This document shows positions 10,458 to 19,174 of a stretch of DNA of 64,000 bases, piece by piece. The notes under the pieces were generated by a model. It was not told the origin of the DNA. It made no database searches and saw nothing but the letters and a program-made list of their open reading frames with translations. Origin of the DNA: Novosphingobium sp. FKTRR1 (lineage in GTDB: Bacteria > Pseudomonadota > Alphaproteobacteria > Sphingomonadales > Sphingomonadaceae); NCBI RefSeq assembly GCF_020404405.1, contig NZ_JAIZDA010000003.1, forward strand, positions 186,001 to 250,000, given 5' to 3'. Position numbers and translations under genes: made by a program. Each line of letters begins with the position of its first letter. Positions within the stretch are counted from its first letter, which is position 1.

Positions 10458-10497
10458 TTGGTCACATTGGCATAAATGACCAAATAGTCAAGAGAGA
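10441..10497. promoter_or_regulatory. double TetR operator
   Basis: TTGACCATTTGGTCA (10450-10464, arms TGACCA/TGGTCA) and TGACCAAATAGTCAA (10477-10491) are near-inverted copies, flanked by TCTCTC on the left and GAGAGA on the right. The whole 57-bp element is therefore an extended inverted repeat. It separates the leftward TetR gene, whose ATG it covers, from the rightward dioxygenase gene. The layout is typical of TetR autoregulation. Confidence 0.8.
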
Positions 10498-10550
10498 ATC
10501 GGTGACGGCACATTGCCGGGAAACGCCGATGGCGCCGGAGAGAATCGCCG

Positions 10551-11570
10551 ATGAGCCTGATCCGCATCGAGGATATTGCCCACGTGCGCTTTGCGGCGCC
10601 GGACCTCGCCGCGATGCGCGCGTTTCTTGTCGACTTCGGCCTTGAACCCTTCGAGCAGGCCGGGCGGCTCTTTGGTCGCGGCAGCGATGGCAGGCCATTC
10701 GTCCACGCCACGCAACCCGGCAAGGCAGGCTTCATCGCGCTCGGTTTGCGGGCAGGATCGATTGCCGATCTCGAACGACTGGCACAGGCCGAAGGCGTTA
10801 GCGTCGAACCGTTCGATGCGCCGGGTGCAGGATTTGTGGTGCGGCTGCATGACCCTGACGGCTTTCTGGTCGAGGTCATCGCCGGGCAGGACGTCGAAGA
10901 ACCGCGCCCCGGCGGCGTTTCGTCGATGCGCAACACCGTTGTGGCGCGCGTGCGGCAACGCGATCTGGTGCGGCTGGAATCCGGACCGGCGCATGTCTTT
11001 CGCATCGGCCATTGCGTGCTCAAAGTGTCGGATTTCCGCCGTTCCGAACGATGGTACAAGCAGCGCTTCGGCTTTCTTACGTCGGACGAGATCGAGGCCG
11101 CGCCGCAGCTTGCCATCGGTGCGTTCTTGCGGTGCGACCGGGGCGATGTGCCATCGGATCATCACACGCTGTTTCTTGCGCAACTGCCGGGCAAGCCGGG
11201 GTTCATGCACGCCGCCTTCGAAGTGCTCGATCTGGATGACCTGATGCTGGGGCACCAGCACCTCAAGGCTGGCCAGCGCAAGGCGGCATGGGGCGTCGGG
11301 CGGCACATCATGGGCAGCCAGATCTTCGATTACTGGAAAGATCCCTGGGGGCACGAGCTGGAACACTGGACCGATGGCGACCTGCTGACCGCGCACGATC
11401 CGCCGCAGACCAGAACACTGATCGATCTGCTGGCAGTGCAATGGGGTGCGCCCAACCCGCTGTTCACCCGCAAGCTGGCGCCTTCGCCGCGTCTGGCGGC
11501 CTCGCTGGTCGCCACACTCACCCGCCTGCGCAACCGTTTTGCCTCCCGATCAAAGGATATTTCCGCATGA
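10551..11570 (+). CDS. two-domain VOC extradiol (type I) ring-cleavage dioxygenase
   Basis: 339 residues with two vicinal-oxygen-chelate modules. The N-terminal module (about 5-115) begins DIAHVRFAAPDLAAMRAF. The C-terminal catalytic module carries the Fe(II) ligands His154 (IGHCVLKV), His220 (FMHAAFEV) and Glu271 (DPWGHELEHW), as in 2,3-dihydroxybiphenyl-type dioxygenases. It is expected to open a catecholic ring next to the hydroxyls. It starts after GGAGAG and its stop overlaps the next ATG (ATGA), so it is translationally coupled to the FAH-fold enzyme that would hydrolyse its product. It is paralogous to 33232-34182. The ~30 residues after the metal site are basic and extend beyond the usual family end. 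Confidence 0.87.
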   Translation: MSLIRIEDIAHVRFAAPDLAAMRAFLVDFGLEPFEQAGRLFGRGSDGRPFVHATQPGKAGFIALGLRAGSIADLERLAQAEGVSVEPFDAPGAGFVVRLHDPDGFLVEVIAGQDVEEPRPGGVSSMRNTVVARVRQRDLVRLESGPAHVFRIGHCVLKVSDFRRSERWYKQRFGFLTSDEIEAAPQLAIGAFLRCDRGDVPSDHHTLFLAQLPGKPGFMHAAFEVLDLDDLMLGHQHLKAGQRKAAWGVGRHIMGSQIFDYWKDPWGHELEHWTDGDLLTAHDPPQTRTLIDLLAVQWGAPNPLFTRKLAPSPRLAASLVATLTRLRNRFASRSKDISA

Positions 11571-12406
11571 AGCTGGTGACTTACACGCACAACGGACAGA
11601 CCGGCTCCGGTCTTGTCATCGCCGATACCGTCGTGCCCACCGGCGTTGCCGGAACGATGATCGACCTGATCACGCAGTGGGACGTCTTGCGTCCAGAGCT
11701 TGAGGCAAAGGCGCTGGCCGGTGGCGGCGTTGCGCTGGCGGACGTTCATCTCCATGCGCCGGTGCTGCGGCCGGGCAAGATCTGGGCGATCGGGCTGAAC
11801 TATGCCGATCACGTCGCCGAATCCGGCATGACCGTGCCCGAACGGCAGGTATGGTTCACCAAGGCGCAGACCTCGGTCAACGGACCGTTCGATCCGATCC
11901 AGATCGCTCGCGGCACCGCGACCGCCGATTATGAAGTCGAACTCGTCGCGGTCATCGGCAGGCGCGGCAAGCATATCCCGGTCGAGCAGGCGCTTGACCA
12001 TGTGTTCGGCTATTGCGTCGGCAACGATGTGACCGAGCGGCTGTGGCAGCACAGCAGCCCGCAGTGGTCGCTGGGCAAGAGCTTCGACACCCACGCGCCG
12101 TTTGGCCCATGGCTGACCAGCGCCGACGAGCTTGGCGATCCGCACGATCTGGGCATCCGCTGCTTCGTCAATGGCGAGAAGCGGCAGGATTCGAACACCC
12201 GCCACCTGGTGTTCGATCTGCGCCAGCAGATTGCCCATCTGTCGCAGGCGATGACGCTGGAGCCGGGCGACCTGCTGTTTACCGGCACTCCCGGTGGCGT
12301 CGGCGCGGCGATGGAACCGCGCTGTTTCCTCAAAGCAGGCGACGTGGTGCGCTGCGAGATCGACCGGCTTGGCGCGATCGAAGGCGTGATGGCGGACGAA
12401 GTCTGA
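11567..12406 (+). CDS. fumarylacetoacetate hydrolase (FAH) family protein
   Basis: 279 residues with the FAH/HpaG/MhpD fold. Landmarks are KIWAIGLNYADHVAESG, the divalent-metal site ADYEVELVAVIG, YCVGNDVTER, the SFDTHAPFGPW loop and the terminal GTPGGVG. Enzymes of this fold hydrolyse, decarboxylate or hydrate 2-oxo-acid products of meta-cleavage. The ATG overlaps the dioxygenase stop, and the next gene follows 13 bp later. Position and family together suggest it acts directly on the ring-fission product. Longer open frame upstream (from 11288) lies inside the dioxygenase gene and is not used. Confidence 0.88.
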   Translation: MKLVTYTHNGQTGSGLVIADTVVPTGVAGTMIDLITQWDVLRPELEAKALAGGGVALADVHLHAPVLRPGKIWAIGLNYADHVAESGMTVPERQVWFTKAQTSVNGPFDPIQIARGTATADYEVELVAVIGRRGKHIPVEQALDHVFGYCVGNDVTERLWQHSSPQWSLGKSFDTHAPFGPWLTSADELGDPHDLGIRCFVNGEKRQDSNTRHLVFDLRQQIAHLSQAMTLEPGDLLFTGTPGGVGAAMEPRCFLKAGDVVRCEIDRLGAIEGVMADEV

Positions 12407-12419
12407 AAGGCCGGGCAAG

Positions 12420-13907
12420 ATGGCGGATTTTGACCATGACGTGATCGTCGCGGGCGGTGGCCCAACCGGTGTGACGCTGGCGGCACTGCTCGCACAACAG
12501 GGCCTGTCCGTGCTGGTGGTGGAAAAGGAGCAGACGATCTATCCCCTGCCGCGCGCGGCCCACGTCGATCATGAGACGATGCGGGTGTTTCAGGACATCG
12601 GTGTCGCCGACCGGATCATGGCGACCTCGCGCAGCGCCTCGGGCTATGAATTCCGCAACGCCAAAGGCACTGTGCTGCTGCGCTTCGAGACGCCGGCCGC
12701 GATGGGTGAGGGTGGCTGGCCGACCGCCAATATGGTGCACCAGCCCTCGATCGAGGAGGCCTTGCGCAGCCGGTTGGCGCAATTGCCTCTGGCTACCTTG
12801 CAAGTTTCTACCGCCTTGGTTCGCTGGCAGGAGACAGACGACGCCGTGGTGGCAACGCTGGCTGATGCCGAACGCGAGCGTGCGGTGCGAGCGCGTTTTC
12901 TGATCGGGGCGGACGGCGCGCGCAGTCCGGTGCGCAAAGCCGCGGGGATCGGTTTTGACGATCTGGGTTTCGAGGAACCCTGGCTGGTGGTCGACGCGTT
13001 GGTGCACGATCCATCGCGGCTGCCGACGACGAATCTGCAGATCTGTGACCCAGCGCGGCCGACAACTTGCGTGTTGATGGGCAATGGTCGCCATCGCTGG
13101 GAATTCATGATCAAGCCGGGCGAATCCCCCGAAGACATCAGCAGCGATGCCGCGATTGCGCGGCTGCTGGAGCCATGGCAGGTCGACGGCGCGGTGACGC
13201 TGGAGCGCAAGGCAGTCTATACCTTCCGTGCGCGGGTGGCGCAGCGCTGGCGCAAGGGGCGCGTCCTGCTTGCGGGCGACGCCGCGCACCAGACCCCGCC
13301 TTTTGCGGGACAGGGTCTATGCGCGGGCATTCGCGATGCGGCAAACCTTGCATGGAAGTTGACTGCGGTCGTGCGCGATGGTGCGCGCGACAGCGTGCTC
13401 GATGCCTATCAGCTTGAGCGCGAGCCCCACGTGCGGGCAACCATCAAGATGGCGATCAGCATGGGGCGCACGGTCTGTATCACCAATCGCAGGGCAGCCC
13501 TTGCGCGCGATTGGGGGTTTCGGATTGCGCGTGCGCTTGGCAAGTTGCCCGACGGTCCGCCGGACTATCCCCCCATCGGCGGCGGTCTTATCCTTGCCGG
13601 GGAGCCCGCTGCCGGCGCCTATTTCCCTCAGGTCTGCGTCAATGCCGGGGCAATAGCCCGGTCGGACGATGGGCTTGGCCCGGGGGCGTGGCTGATCGCG
13701 CGGCACCCTGCCAGCGCCGACGTTCCGGGCGTTCAGATCGTGGCGCTCGATGATCCCTGCCTCGCGCCCTTTCGCGCGCCGGTCGAGCGGTGGCTGGTCG
13801 AACATGGCGTGGACGCCGTGCTCGTGCGCCCCGACCGCTATATCTTCGCGGGCGGTGACGCGAACCAGTTGGCAGCGCGATGGCAACAAGCGCTCGGGAC
13901 CGCGTGA
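12420..13907 (+). CDS. FAD-dependent aromatic hydroxylase (MhpA/PheA-like)
   Basis: 495 residues, a class A flavoprotein monooxygenase. It has the FAD/ADP motif VAGGGPTGVTLAALLA (residues ~10-25), E-K after the second strand (VVEKEQ), the DG motif FLIGADGARSPVRKA and the GD motif LLAGDAAHQTPPFAGQG near residue 287, and a thioredoxin-like C-terminal tail. It should ortho-hydroxylate a phenol to the catechol cleaved by the dioxygenase two genes upstream. It is paralogous to the enzyme at 44494-45975; both share PLPRAAxxDHE and IRDAANLAWKL. It is the last intact gene of the TetR-controlled operon. Confidence 0.88.
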   Translation: MADFDHDVIVAGGGPTGVTLAALLAQQGLSVLVVEKEQTIYPLPRAAHVDHETMRVFQDIGVADRIMATSRSASGYEFRNAKGTVLLRFETPAAMGEGGWPTANMVHQPSIEEALRSRLAQLPLATLQVSTALVRWQETDDAVVATLADAERERAVRARFLIGADGARSPVRKAAGIGFDDLGFEEPWLVVDALVHDPSRLPTTNLQICDPARPTTCVLMGNGRHRWEFMIKPGESPEDISSDAAIARLLEPWQVDGAVTLERKAVYTFRARVAQRWRKGRVLLAGDAAHQTPPFAGQGLCAGIRDAANLAWKLTAVVRDGARDSVLDAYQLEREPHVRATIKMAISMGRTVCITNRRAALARDWGFRIARALGKLPDGPPDYPPIGGGLILAGEPAAGAYFPQVCVNAGAIARSDDGLGPGAWLIARHPASADVPGVQIVALDDPCLAPFRAPVERWLVEHGVDAVLVRPDRYIFAGGDANQLAARWQQALGTA

Positions 13908-13981
13908 TGCAACGCAGGCTGTGTCATGGCCATGGCGGCAATGGTGATAATCAGGTTGCAGTCGAGAAGCCGTTGGCCGCC

Positions 13982-14126
13982 AGTCTGGAGATCGGCATTC
14001 CGGATGAACGGATGGGCGCGATCGGCAAGGTCTTCGTCGTGTTGCGTCCGGGTGCGAGCGCGACCGAGACCGAACTTGCCGACTGGGCGCGGGCGCACAT
14101 GGCCAATACCAAGGTGCCGCGCGGCC
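13982..14126 (+). pseudogene. fragment of an acyl-CoA ligase C-terminal domain
   Basis: In one frame, about 48 residues (EIGIPDERMGAIGKVFVVLR and then ATETELADWARAHMANTKVP) match the C-terminal subdomain of AMP-forming acyl-CoA ligases. The start, the AMP-binding core and the final catalytic-lysine segment are missing; the similarity ends abruptly near 14126, just before the end of dabA. This is a decayed remnant 3' of the monooxygenase gene and marks a recombination edge between the catabolic block and dabBA. The bases between 13908 and 13981 contain a further weakly similar stretch and no intact gene. Confidence 0.6.
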
Positions 14127-14178
14127 TAGCCACTCCCGGATCGATGCCGCGCATCGCGTGGCGCGCGGGCCATGCCTT

Positions 14179-16734
14179 TCAGCATGGCCGCGCCACCCAT
14201 TCGCCGCGCACCCAATTGTGCGCCTTGTGCTTCCACGGATCGATCACCACCAGGTTGACCCAGCCGTTCTCGACAAGGCGGCCGACCGCATCGTGACGCA
14301 GGACGATGTCTTCGACGCGCTGCAACGGAGCCTCGACGATCACCACAAGGCGGCGCGGCGTGTGGTAGAGTGATCCGTCGTCGCGGAACAGGGATTGCCG
14401 GGGCAGGCCGATACACAAGTCGCCTCCGCTGCCCTGAACCACGCCGAAACCGCCGACCACGTTCTGCGTCACTTTGTCGCCAGCGCCGAAAACGGCGTTG
14501 TCGATGGACGAGAACAGGTACTGGCAGTTGATCCACTGCGCCACGATCATCGGTGCGGTCATGATCCCGGTGAGCGCGCTGCCGTCGCCGTCCTGCTTCC
14601 AGTCATAGCTGTGCAGGAACGCATTGCCGCTAAGATCCATGGTGCGGGTCAGCGTGCGCGGGCCGACGATGAAGGCGGCATTGCCGGACAGTCCCCATTC
14701 GGGCCGCACTTCGCCCCAGTGCGCCGCGCCGGTCAGCAGGTCGTCGGCGGTGCGCCCAAGCCGCGCGGCACGTTCCTCGCGGCACTGCGCCCCGGCAAGG
14801 CCGAGCGCCTGTTCGAACCGCGCAAGGTCATCGGCGTGGCTGGCGGGAACCAGCTGACGGTCGAAGATCTGCACGTCATCCTGCGTGGTATCGTGCTGTG
14901 CCGCGATGAACCAGGTGTCGTCGGGCAGGGCGATGCCCTGAACCGCCAGCCCCTCGCGCACTTGCGGGTCGTTTAGTATCGCCGCCATCAGCCTTGCGTT
15001 CGGCCCACCCGGATGACCCCCGCAAGCCCCGCAGTCGAGGCTGGCGGCATAGGCATTGTTCGTGGTGCAGCCGCCATGGCCGACCAGCGCCACAAGCCGC
15101 GCGGTCGTTGGCGCAAGGCTGGTCAGCGTGAACATGCCGCGCGCATAAGCGACCCGCTGCTCCAGCCCGATTGCATCGCCGGAAAGATGGTCGGCGTGAT
15201 CGTGATCGTTGCTTGCCACCGGGGTCAGAACGTGGCCGCGTTCTCCTATCAGGCGCTTGCGCAGACCTGCGGTAAGGCGCGGAGCCAGCGTGCGTGCGAG
15301 CATGGCGACGGCTGCCACGGGACCGGTCGCCTCTGCGGTGGCAAAGCCGGTTGCGCCGCTTTTGGTGGTGTCGAGCATGGCCTGCGCATCATCCAGCGCG
15401 GCGTGCCGGGCCAGCAGCGCCCCGGCCTCGGCCTCGCGACCCTGCGTGGCTTGTTCGGGCACGACATGGGCGGGCGAGAGCAGCACCGGCAACTGGTTGC
15501 GTGTCGGCGCGGCACAGGCGGGGTTGAGCGCGATCGGCAGTCCGAAGAACCCGGCATAGCCCAACGTCTCAAACTGCCCTTGCGCTTCCAGCGCGCGCCG
15601 CATCGGCTCTGAACGAACATCGATGCAGAACACGGCCTGCGCGTCAGGCCGCAAGCTGGCTTGCGGTGCGGTCAGGCGGGCCGAGGCTGCCTCAAGTTGG
15701 GGGGCGAGCGAGGCAAGATAGCTTGCCTCGGCGGCTTCCTGGAAGATCAGTCCAAGTTGCGCGAAGCTCAGCTCGGCGACCCTCGTAAACCGTGCATTTG
15801 CCGTTTCGGAGAAATGCGCCGCCGTGCCTGCATCAAGGCCGAAGTGCGCAAGCAGCGCCGCTTTGACCGTGTCGCTTGCCGGTTTGTCGGCCACGGCCTG
15901 CGGAGCGCGGCGCGCCGTCCCTTGAACAAGCGCGACGAGTGCCATCAGGTCCACCATTGTCGCAGGCGCGCCAGAGCTTGCCAGCGGCCCGGCATGTTCG
16001 CTGCGCCAGCGCAAGTGTGACGCCCAACCCGGCAGAGCCACAACCAACGTGCGCAGCCACGCCAACCGCCGCTCGGGCGCAATCCCGTCACGCTGGGCGG
16101 CAAGCAGCAGCATGTCGACAGGGTCCGCCGGTGCCAGTGCCAGCCAGCTCGCGCCGCTTGCATCGCTGGCCCGGCGCAAGGCAGGATCATGCCGCAGCGC
16201 GCTGGCAAGGCAGGCATAAAGCCCACGCTCGCGGTGGGGAAGCCGCGATCCTGCCGTGCGATCGAGGAACGCCGCCAGCCAGCGCGCCAGCACCGCCAGT
16301 GTGGGCGGAAGCGTGCGCCGCACCGATGGCGTATCGTCCGCATCCAGCTCGGTCAGCCGCGCCATCAGCATGTTGTAGGCATTGAGATCAGGGCCGAGCG
16401 GTGCAAAGGCCTCGTCCAGCCCACCCAGCGCACGCACCACCACCTTGCGCAACATGACGGGATCGATCCGTCCATCGGCCAGCATCTGCCGCCATTCGGT
16501 CAAGGACAGCGTGGGACGCGCACCGAACAGCGCCGCCGCTTCGACCACGGCGGTTTCGAACGGCTGATCTTCGAAGCCCGAAAGCGGGTTCACCGCAATC
16601 GCGCTGTCGAGCGGCCACAGCGGGGCGACGGTCTGCGTGGCGATCGAGGCGAGAGCGAGCAATTGTTCGCGTTCCGTAGGGGTGCAGATCGCGGGCGAGG
16701 GGGTTTTCACGAGGCTTCCGGTCGCGAGGTTCAT
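14179..16734 (-). CDS. dabA: inorganic carbon transporter subunit DabA (DUF2309/UPF0753)
   Basis: 851 residues, the usual family size. The beta-carbonic-anhydrase-like zinc site is complete: Cys370 and Asp372 in VFCIDVRSEPMRR, His553 in LVGHGGCTTN and Cys568 in LDCGACGGH. The His-Cys spacing of 15 residues is the same as in characterised DabA. DabA is a peripheral subunit that, with the membrane protein DabB, drives cation-coupled CO2 hydration so that bicarbonate accumulates in the cytoplasm. It lies 36 bp downstream of dabB in one leftward operon. In a heterotroph this supplies bicarbonate for carboxylases; a link to the surrounding catabolism is possible but unproven. Confidence 0.93.
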   Translation of the reverse strand: MNLATGSLVKTPSPAICTPTEREQLLALASIATQTVAPLWPLDSAIAVNPLSGFEDQPFETAVVEAAALFGARPTLSLTEWRQMLADGRIDPVMLRKVVVRALGGLDEAFAPLGPDLNAYNMLMARLTELDADDTPSVRRTLPPTLAVLARWLAAFLDRTAGSRLPHRERGLYACLASALRHDPALRRASDASGASWLALAPADPVDMLLLAAQRDGIAPERRLAWLRTLVVALPGWASHLRWRSEHAGPLASSGAPATMVDLMALVALVQGTARRAPQAVADKPASDTVKAALLAHFGLDAGTAAHFSETANARFTRVAELSFAQLGLIFQEAAEASYLASLAPQLEAASARLTAPQASLRPDAQAVFCIDVRSEPMRRALEAQGQFETLGYAGFFGLPIALNPACAAPTRNQLPVLLSPAHVVPEQATQGREAEAGALLARHAALDDAQAMLDTTKSGATGFATAEATGPVAAVAMLARTLAPRLTAGLRKRLIGERGHVLTPVASNDHDHADHLSGDAIGLEQRVAYARGMFTLTSLAPTTARLVALVGHGGCTTNNAYAASLDCGACGGHPGGPNARLMAAILNDPQVREGLAVQGIALPDDTWFIAAQHDTTQDDVQIFDRQLVPASHADDLARFEQALGLAGAQCREERAARLGRTADDLLTGAAHWGEVRPEWGLSGNAAFIVGPRTLTRTMDLSGNAFLHSYDWKQDGDGSALTGIMTAPMIVAQWINCQYLFSSIDNAVFGAGDKVTQNVVGGFGVVQGSGGDLCIGLPRQSLFRDDGSLYHTPRRLVVIVEAPLQRVEDIVLRHDAVGRLVENGWVNLVVIDPWKHKAHNWVRGEWVARPC

Positions 16735-16770
16735 GGCGGGAGTCCTTCTGGTGAGTCAGGATGGGGAACT

Positions 16771-18150
16771 TCAGGCAGCCGGGGTTCCGGCGTGGATCAG
16801 CCGGGCGTAAAGGGCAGGGGGCAGGCTTCGCGCACCACTGGCCAGCGATTGCTGGAGCACGCCGCCCGCAAGAAACAGCGATAACAGGCCGAACTGGGCA
16901 TAGGGGGACAGCAGCGGCATGCCCGCATCGGGTTGCAAGGCCGCCATCGCGCCGAGCGCTCCGGCATTCAGCGCGATCAGCATTACCGGAACGGACACCG
17001 TGACCGCGCTCAGCCGGCTGCGCCCGGCCGCGCCAAGGCCCACGGCAAAGGCGCTGAGCAGGGCCGCGCAAGCGAGCCCCAGCGGCAGCAGCGGCAAGTC
17101 CGAGCGCGCTTGCAGAATTGCCAGAGCGCCGGTCAGGGTCGTCAGCGCGATCACTGCCGGGATTGGCTGCGGCAGGGCCTTGGCGCGGCTCGAAGCGCTT
17201 GAGATGGTGCCCGCAGAGCCGAGGAAAAGCCAGGCCTTGAACAAGCCGTGGGCCACCATGTGCCACAAGGCCGCGGCATAGGCGCCCAGCGCCACGGTCA
17301 GCAGCATGAAACCCATCTGCGCGATCGTCGAGGCGGCGAGCGAGCCCTTCACATCGCTGCGCACCAGCATGATGGCGCTGCCGAACACCGCTGCCGCGAT
17401 GCCCACTGCAAACAGCGTGAACCGGGCCGATGGGGCCGCTTCCAGCACCGGGGCGAGCCGGATCAGCAGGAACCCGCCTGCGTTGACGAAGCCTGCGTGC
17501 ATCAGCGCCGAAACCGGGGTCGGAGCGGCGAGCGAGGACATCAACCACGATGAGAACGGCGGCAGGGCGCAGCGCGCCAGAGCGGCGATCACCAGCAGGA
17601 ACGCGGCCGGTGCGATCACGGTTTGGGTCATCGACGGGACCGCTGAAAGGATCGTTGCAAGATCGCTCGAACCGGCGCCCAGCACCAGCAGCAAAGCCGC
17701 ACCGACCAGCGCCAGATCGCTTGCGGCAAAGGCAAGGCTGGCACGGCGCGCAGCGGCGCGGGCTTCGGCCCAGTCATCGGCATGACCGATCATTCCGGCC
17801 ATCAGCCGCCCGCTCGCGATCCATCCCGCCACCAGCAGCAGCACGTTACCAGCCAGACCGGTCAGCACGGTGGCAATCACCAGTCCGACCGCCATACGCG
17901 CGAATGACGCCGCGCGCGGATCGGCCCGAAGCTGCCTGCGCGCAAAGGAAAGGACGACGAGCGTGACCAGCACGCTCAGGCAGCCAAGCGCCATGCCTGC
18001 GGTGTTCGGTGTCGCCAGGCCAAGCGCCAGCGCGGTGACGACCACCGCGCCCAGCGCGATGACCGGCAGGTCGGCGGCGCGCGGCGCAAGGCGATACAGC
18101 GCGGTATTGCTCCATTGCCGCGAACTTGCTGTCAACGTGGTCTGGTTCAT
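16771..18150 (-). CDS. dabB: DabB, proton-conducting membrane subunit (NuoL/MrpA-like)
   Basis: 459 residues, strongly hydrophobic with about 12 predicted membrane helices. It contains the conserved complex-I antiporter-like core (APTPVSALMHAGFVNAGGFL, VRSDVKGSLAASTIAQMGFM, LWHMVAHGLFKAWLFLGSAG) with the lysines and histidines of the proton path. It lacks the long C-terminal amphipathic helix of true NuoL. Its pairing with dabA and the divergent LysR gene identify it as the channel subunit of the DAB carbon pump in the inner membrane. Confidence 0.9.
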   Translation of the reverse strand: MNQTTLTASSRQWSNTALYRLAPRAADLPVIALGAVVVTALALGLATPNTAGMALGCLSVLVTLVVLSFARRQLRADPRAASFARMAVGLVIATVLTGLAGNVLLLVAGWIASGRLMAGMIGHADDWAEARAAARRASLAFAASDLALVGAALLLVLGAGSSDLATILSAVPSMTQTVIAPAAFLLVIAALARCALPPFSSWLMSSLAAPTPVSALMHAGFVNAGGFLLIRLAPVLEAAPSARFTLFAVGIAAAVFGSAIMLVRSDVKGSLAASTIAQMGFMLLTVALGAYAAALWHMVAHGLFKAWLFLGSAGTISSASSRAKALPQPIPAVIALTTLTGALAILQARSDLPLLPLGLACAALLSAFAVGLGAAGRSRLSAVTVSVPVMLIALNAGALGAMAALQPDAGMPLLSPYAQFGLLSLFLAGGVLQQSLASGARSLPPALYARLIHAGTPAA

Positions 18151-18216
18151 GTGCTGCTCCTGTCAGCCGCCGCTCCGGCGATGGCCCTGTCCTGACCGTG
18201 CAGGTGCAGCATGGAT

Positions 18217-18248
18217 CAAGATTTTGGAAACGAATTTCAGAAATCTTG
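18217..18248. promoter_or_regulatory. LysR-type operator between dabB and its regulator
   Basis: CAAGATTT (18217-18224) and its exact reverse complement AAATCTTG (18241-18248) form a 32-bp inverted repeat. It contains ATTTCAGAAAT, a T-N(9-11)-A style LysR box. It lies in the 131-bp divergent spacer, 33 bp before the LysR start, and fits control of both directions. Confidence 0.6.
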
Positions 18249-18281
18249 AAGATTGGTGATTGAAATGATAGAGTCGCGGTC

Positions 18282-19148
18282 ATGGCGTTGCGCAATCTCG
18301 ATATCGACCTGCTCCGGTGCTTTGTGACGATAGCCGATCTGGGCAGTTTCACCCGTGCCGGTGAACGGCTTGGCCGCACCCAGTCTGCGATCTCCCTCCA
18401 GCTCAAACGGCTTGAGGAGCAGCTTGGCCGCACGCTGTTCCTGCGCAGCCCGCGCAGTCAGGCGATCACGCCCGATGGAGAGCGTCTGATCGGCCCCGCG
18501 CGCCAGATCCTGCGGCTGCACGATGCGACAGTGGCCGAGATGTTCGAGCCCGATATCACGGGTTCGGTGCGCATCGGCGTGCCCGAGGACTTTGCCACCG
18601 CGCATCTGCCGGCGGTCCTTGCCGCCTTTACCGGGGCGCATCCGCTGGTCGAGCTGGAAGTGACCTGCGATCTGACGCTCAATCTGCTCGAGCGCTTTCA
18701 CGCCGGGCATTTCGATCTCGTTCTGGTCAAGCGCCAACCGACGCAAGAGCGGCAGGACGGGGTGCGCGTCTGGCGTGAGCCGCTGGTCTGGGTGGCGCGC
18801 GACAGGCAGTCCGTAGCCGACTTCGCGCGCGTTCCGCTGGTCGTCTCGCCCGAACCCTGCGTCTATCGCAAACGGGCCACGCAAGCGCTCGATGCGATCG
18901 GTCGAAACTGGCGGATAGCCTATACGTCGACCAGTCTGGCGGGCAGTCTTTCCGCCGTTCGTGCCGGGCTCGGTATCACGGTGCTGCCGCTGGAGATGAT
19001 GCCTGCCAGCCTTGTTGCGGTGGGCGAAGATGCGGGGCTGCCGCCGCTTTACGATACCGAGATCGCGCTGATCGAAGCGCCGGGGCTTTCGGGCACCGCG
19101 CACCGTCTTGCCCAGCACATCATTGCGGCGCTCGAGCGGGGCGCTTAG
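18282..19148 (+). CDS. LysR-family transcriptional regulator
   Basis: 288 residues. The N-terminal winged helix (LLRCFVTIADLGSFTRAGER, RTQSAISLQLKRLEE) is canonical. The periplasmic-binding-protein-like effector domain follows, with ITGSVRIGVPEDFA and GLGITVLP. It is transcribed divergently from dabBA across the inverted repeat at 18217-18248, so it very likely controls carbon-uptake genes, as LysR proteins beside dab operons are known to do. Its stop lies 26 bp from the end of the opposing efflux-protein gene. Confidence 0.9.
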   Translation: MALRNLDIDLLRCFVTIADLGSFTRAGERLGRTQSAISLQLKRLEEQLGRTLFLRSPRSQAITPDGERLIGPARQILRLHDATVAEMFEPDITGSVRIGVPEDFATAHLPAVLAAFTGAHPLVELEVTCDLTLNLLERFHAGHFDLVLVKRQPTQERQDGVRVWREPLVWVARDRQSVADFARVPLVVSPEPCVYRKRATQALDAIGRNWRIAYTSTSLAGSLSAVRAGLGITVLPLEMMPASLVAVGEDAGLPPLYDTEIALIEAPGLSGTAHRLAQHIIAALERGA

Positions 19149-19174
19149 TCGGTTCCGCAGCGCGTCGGGGCGCG

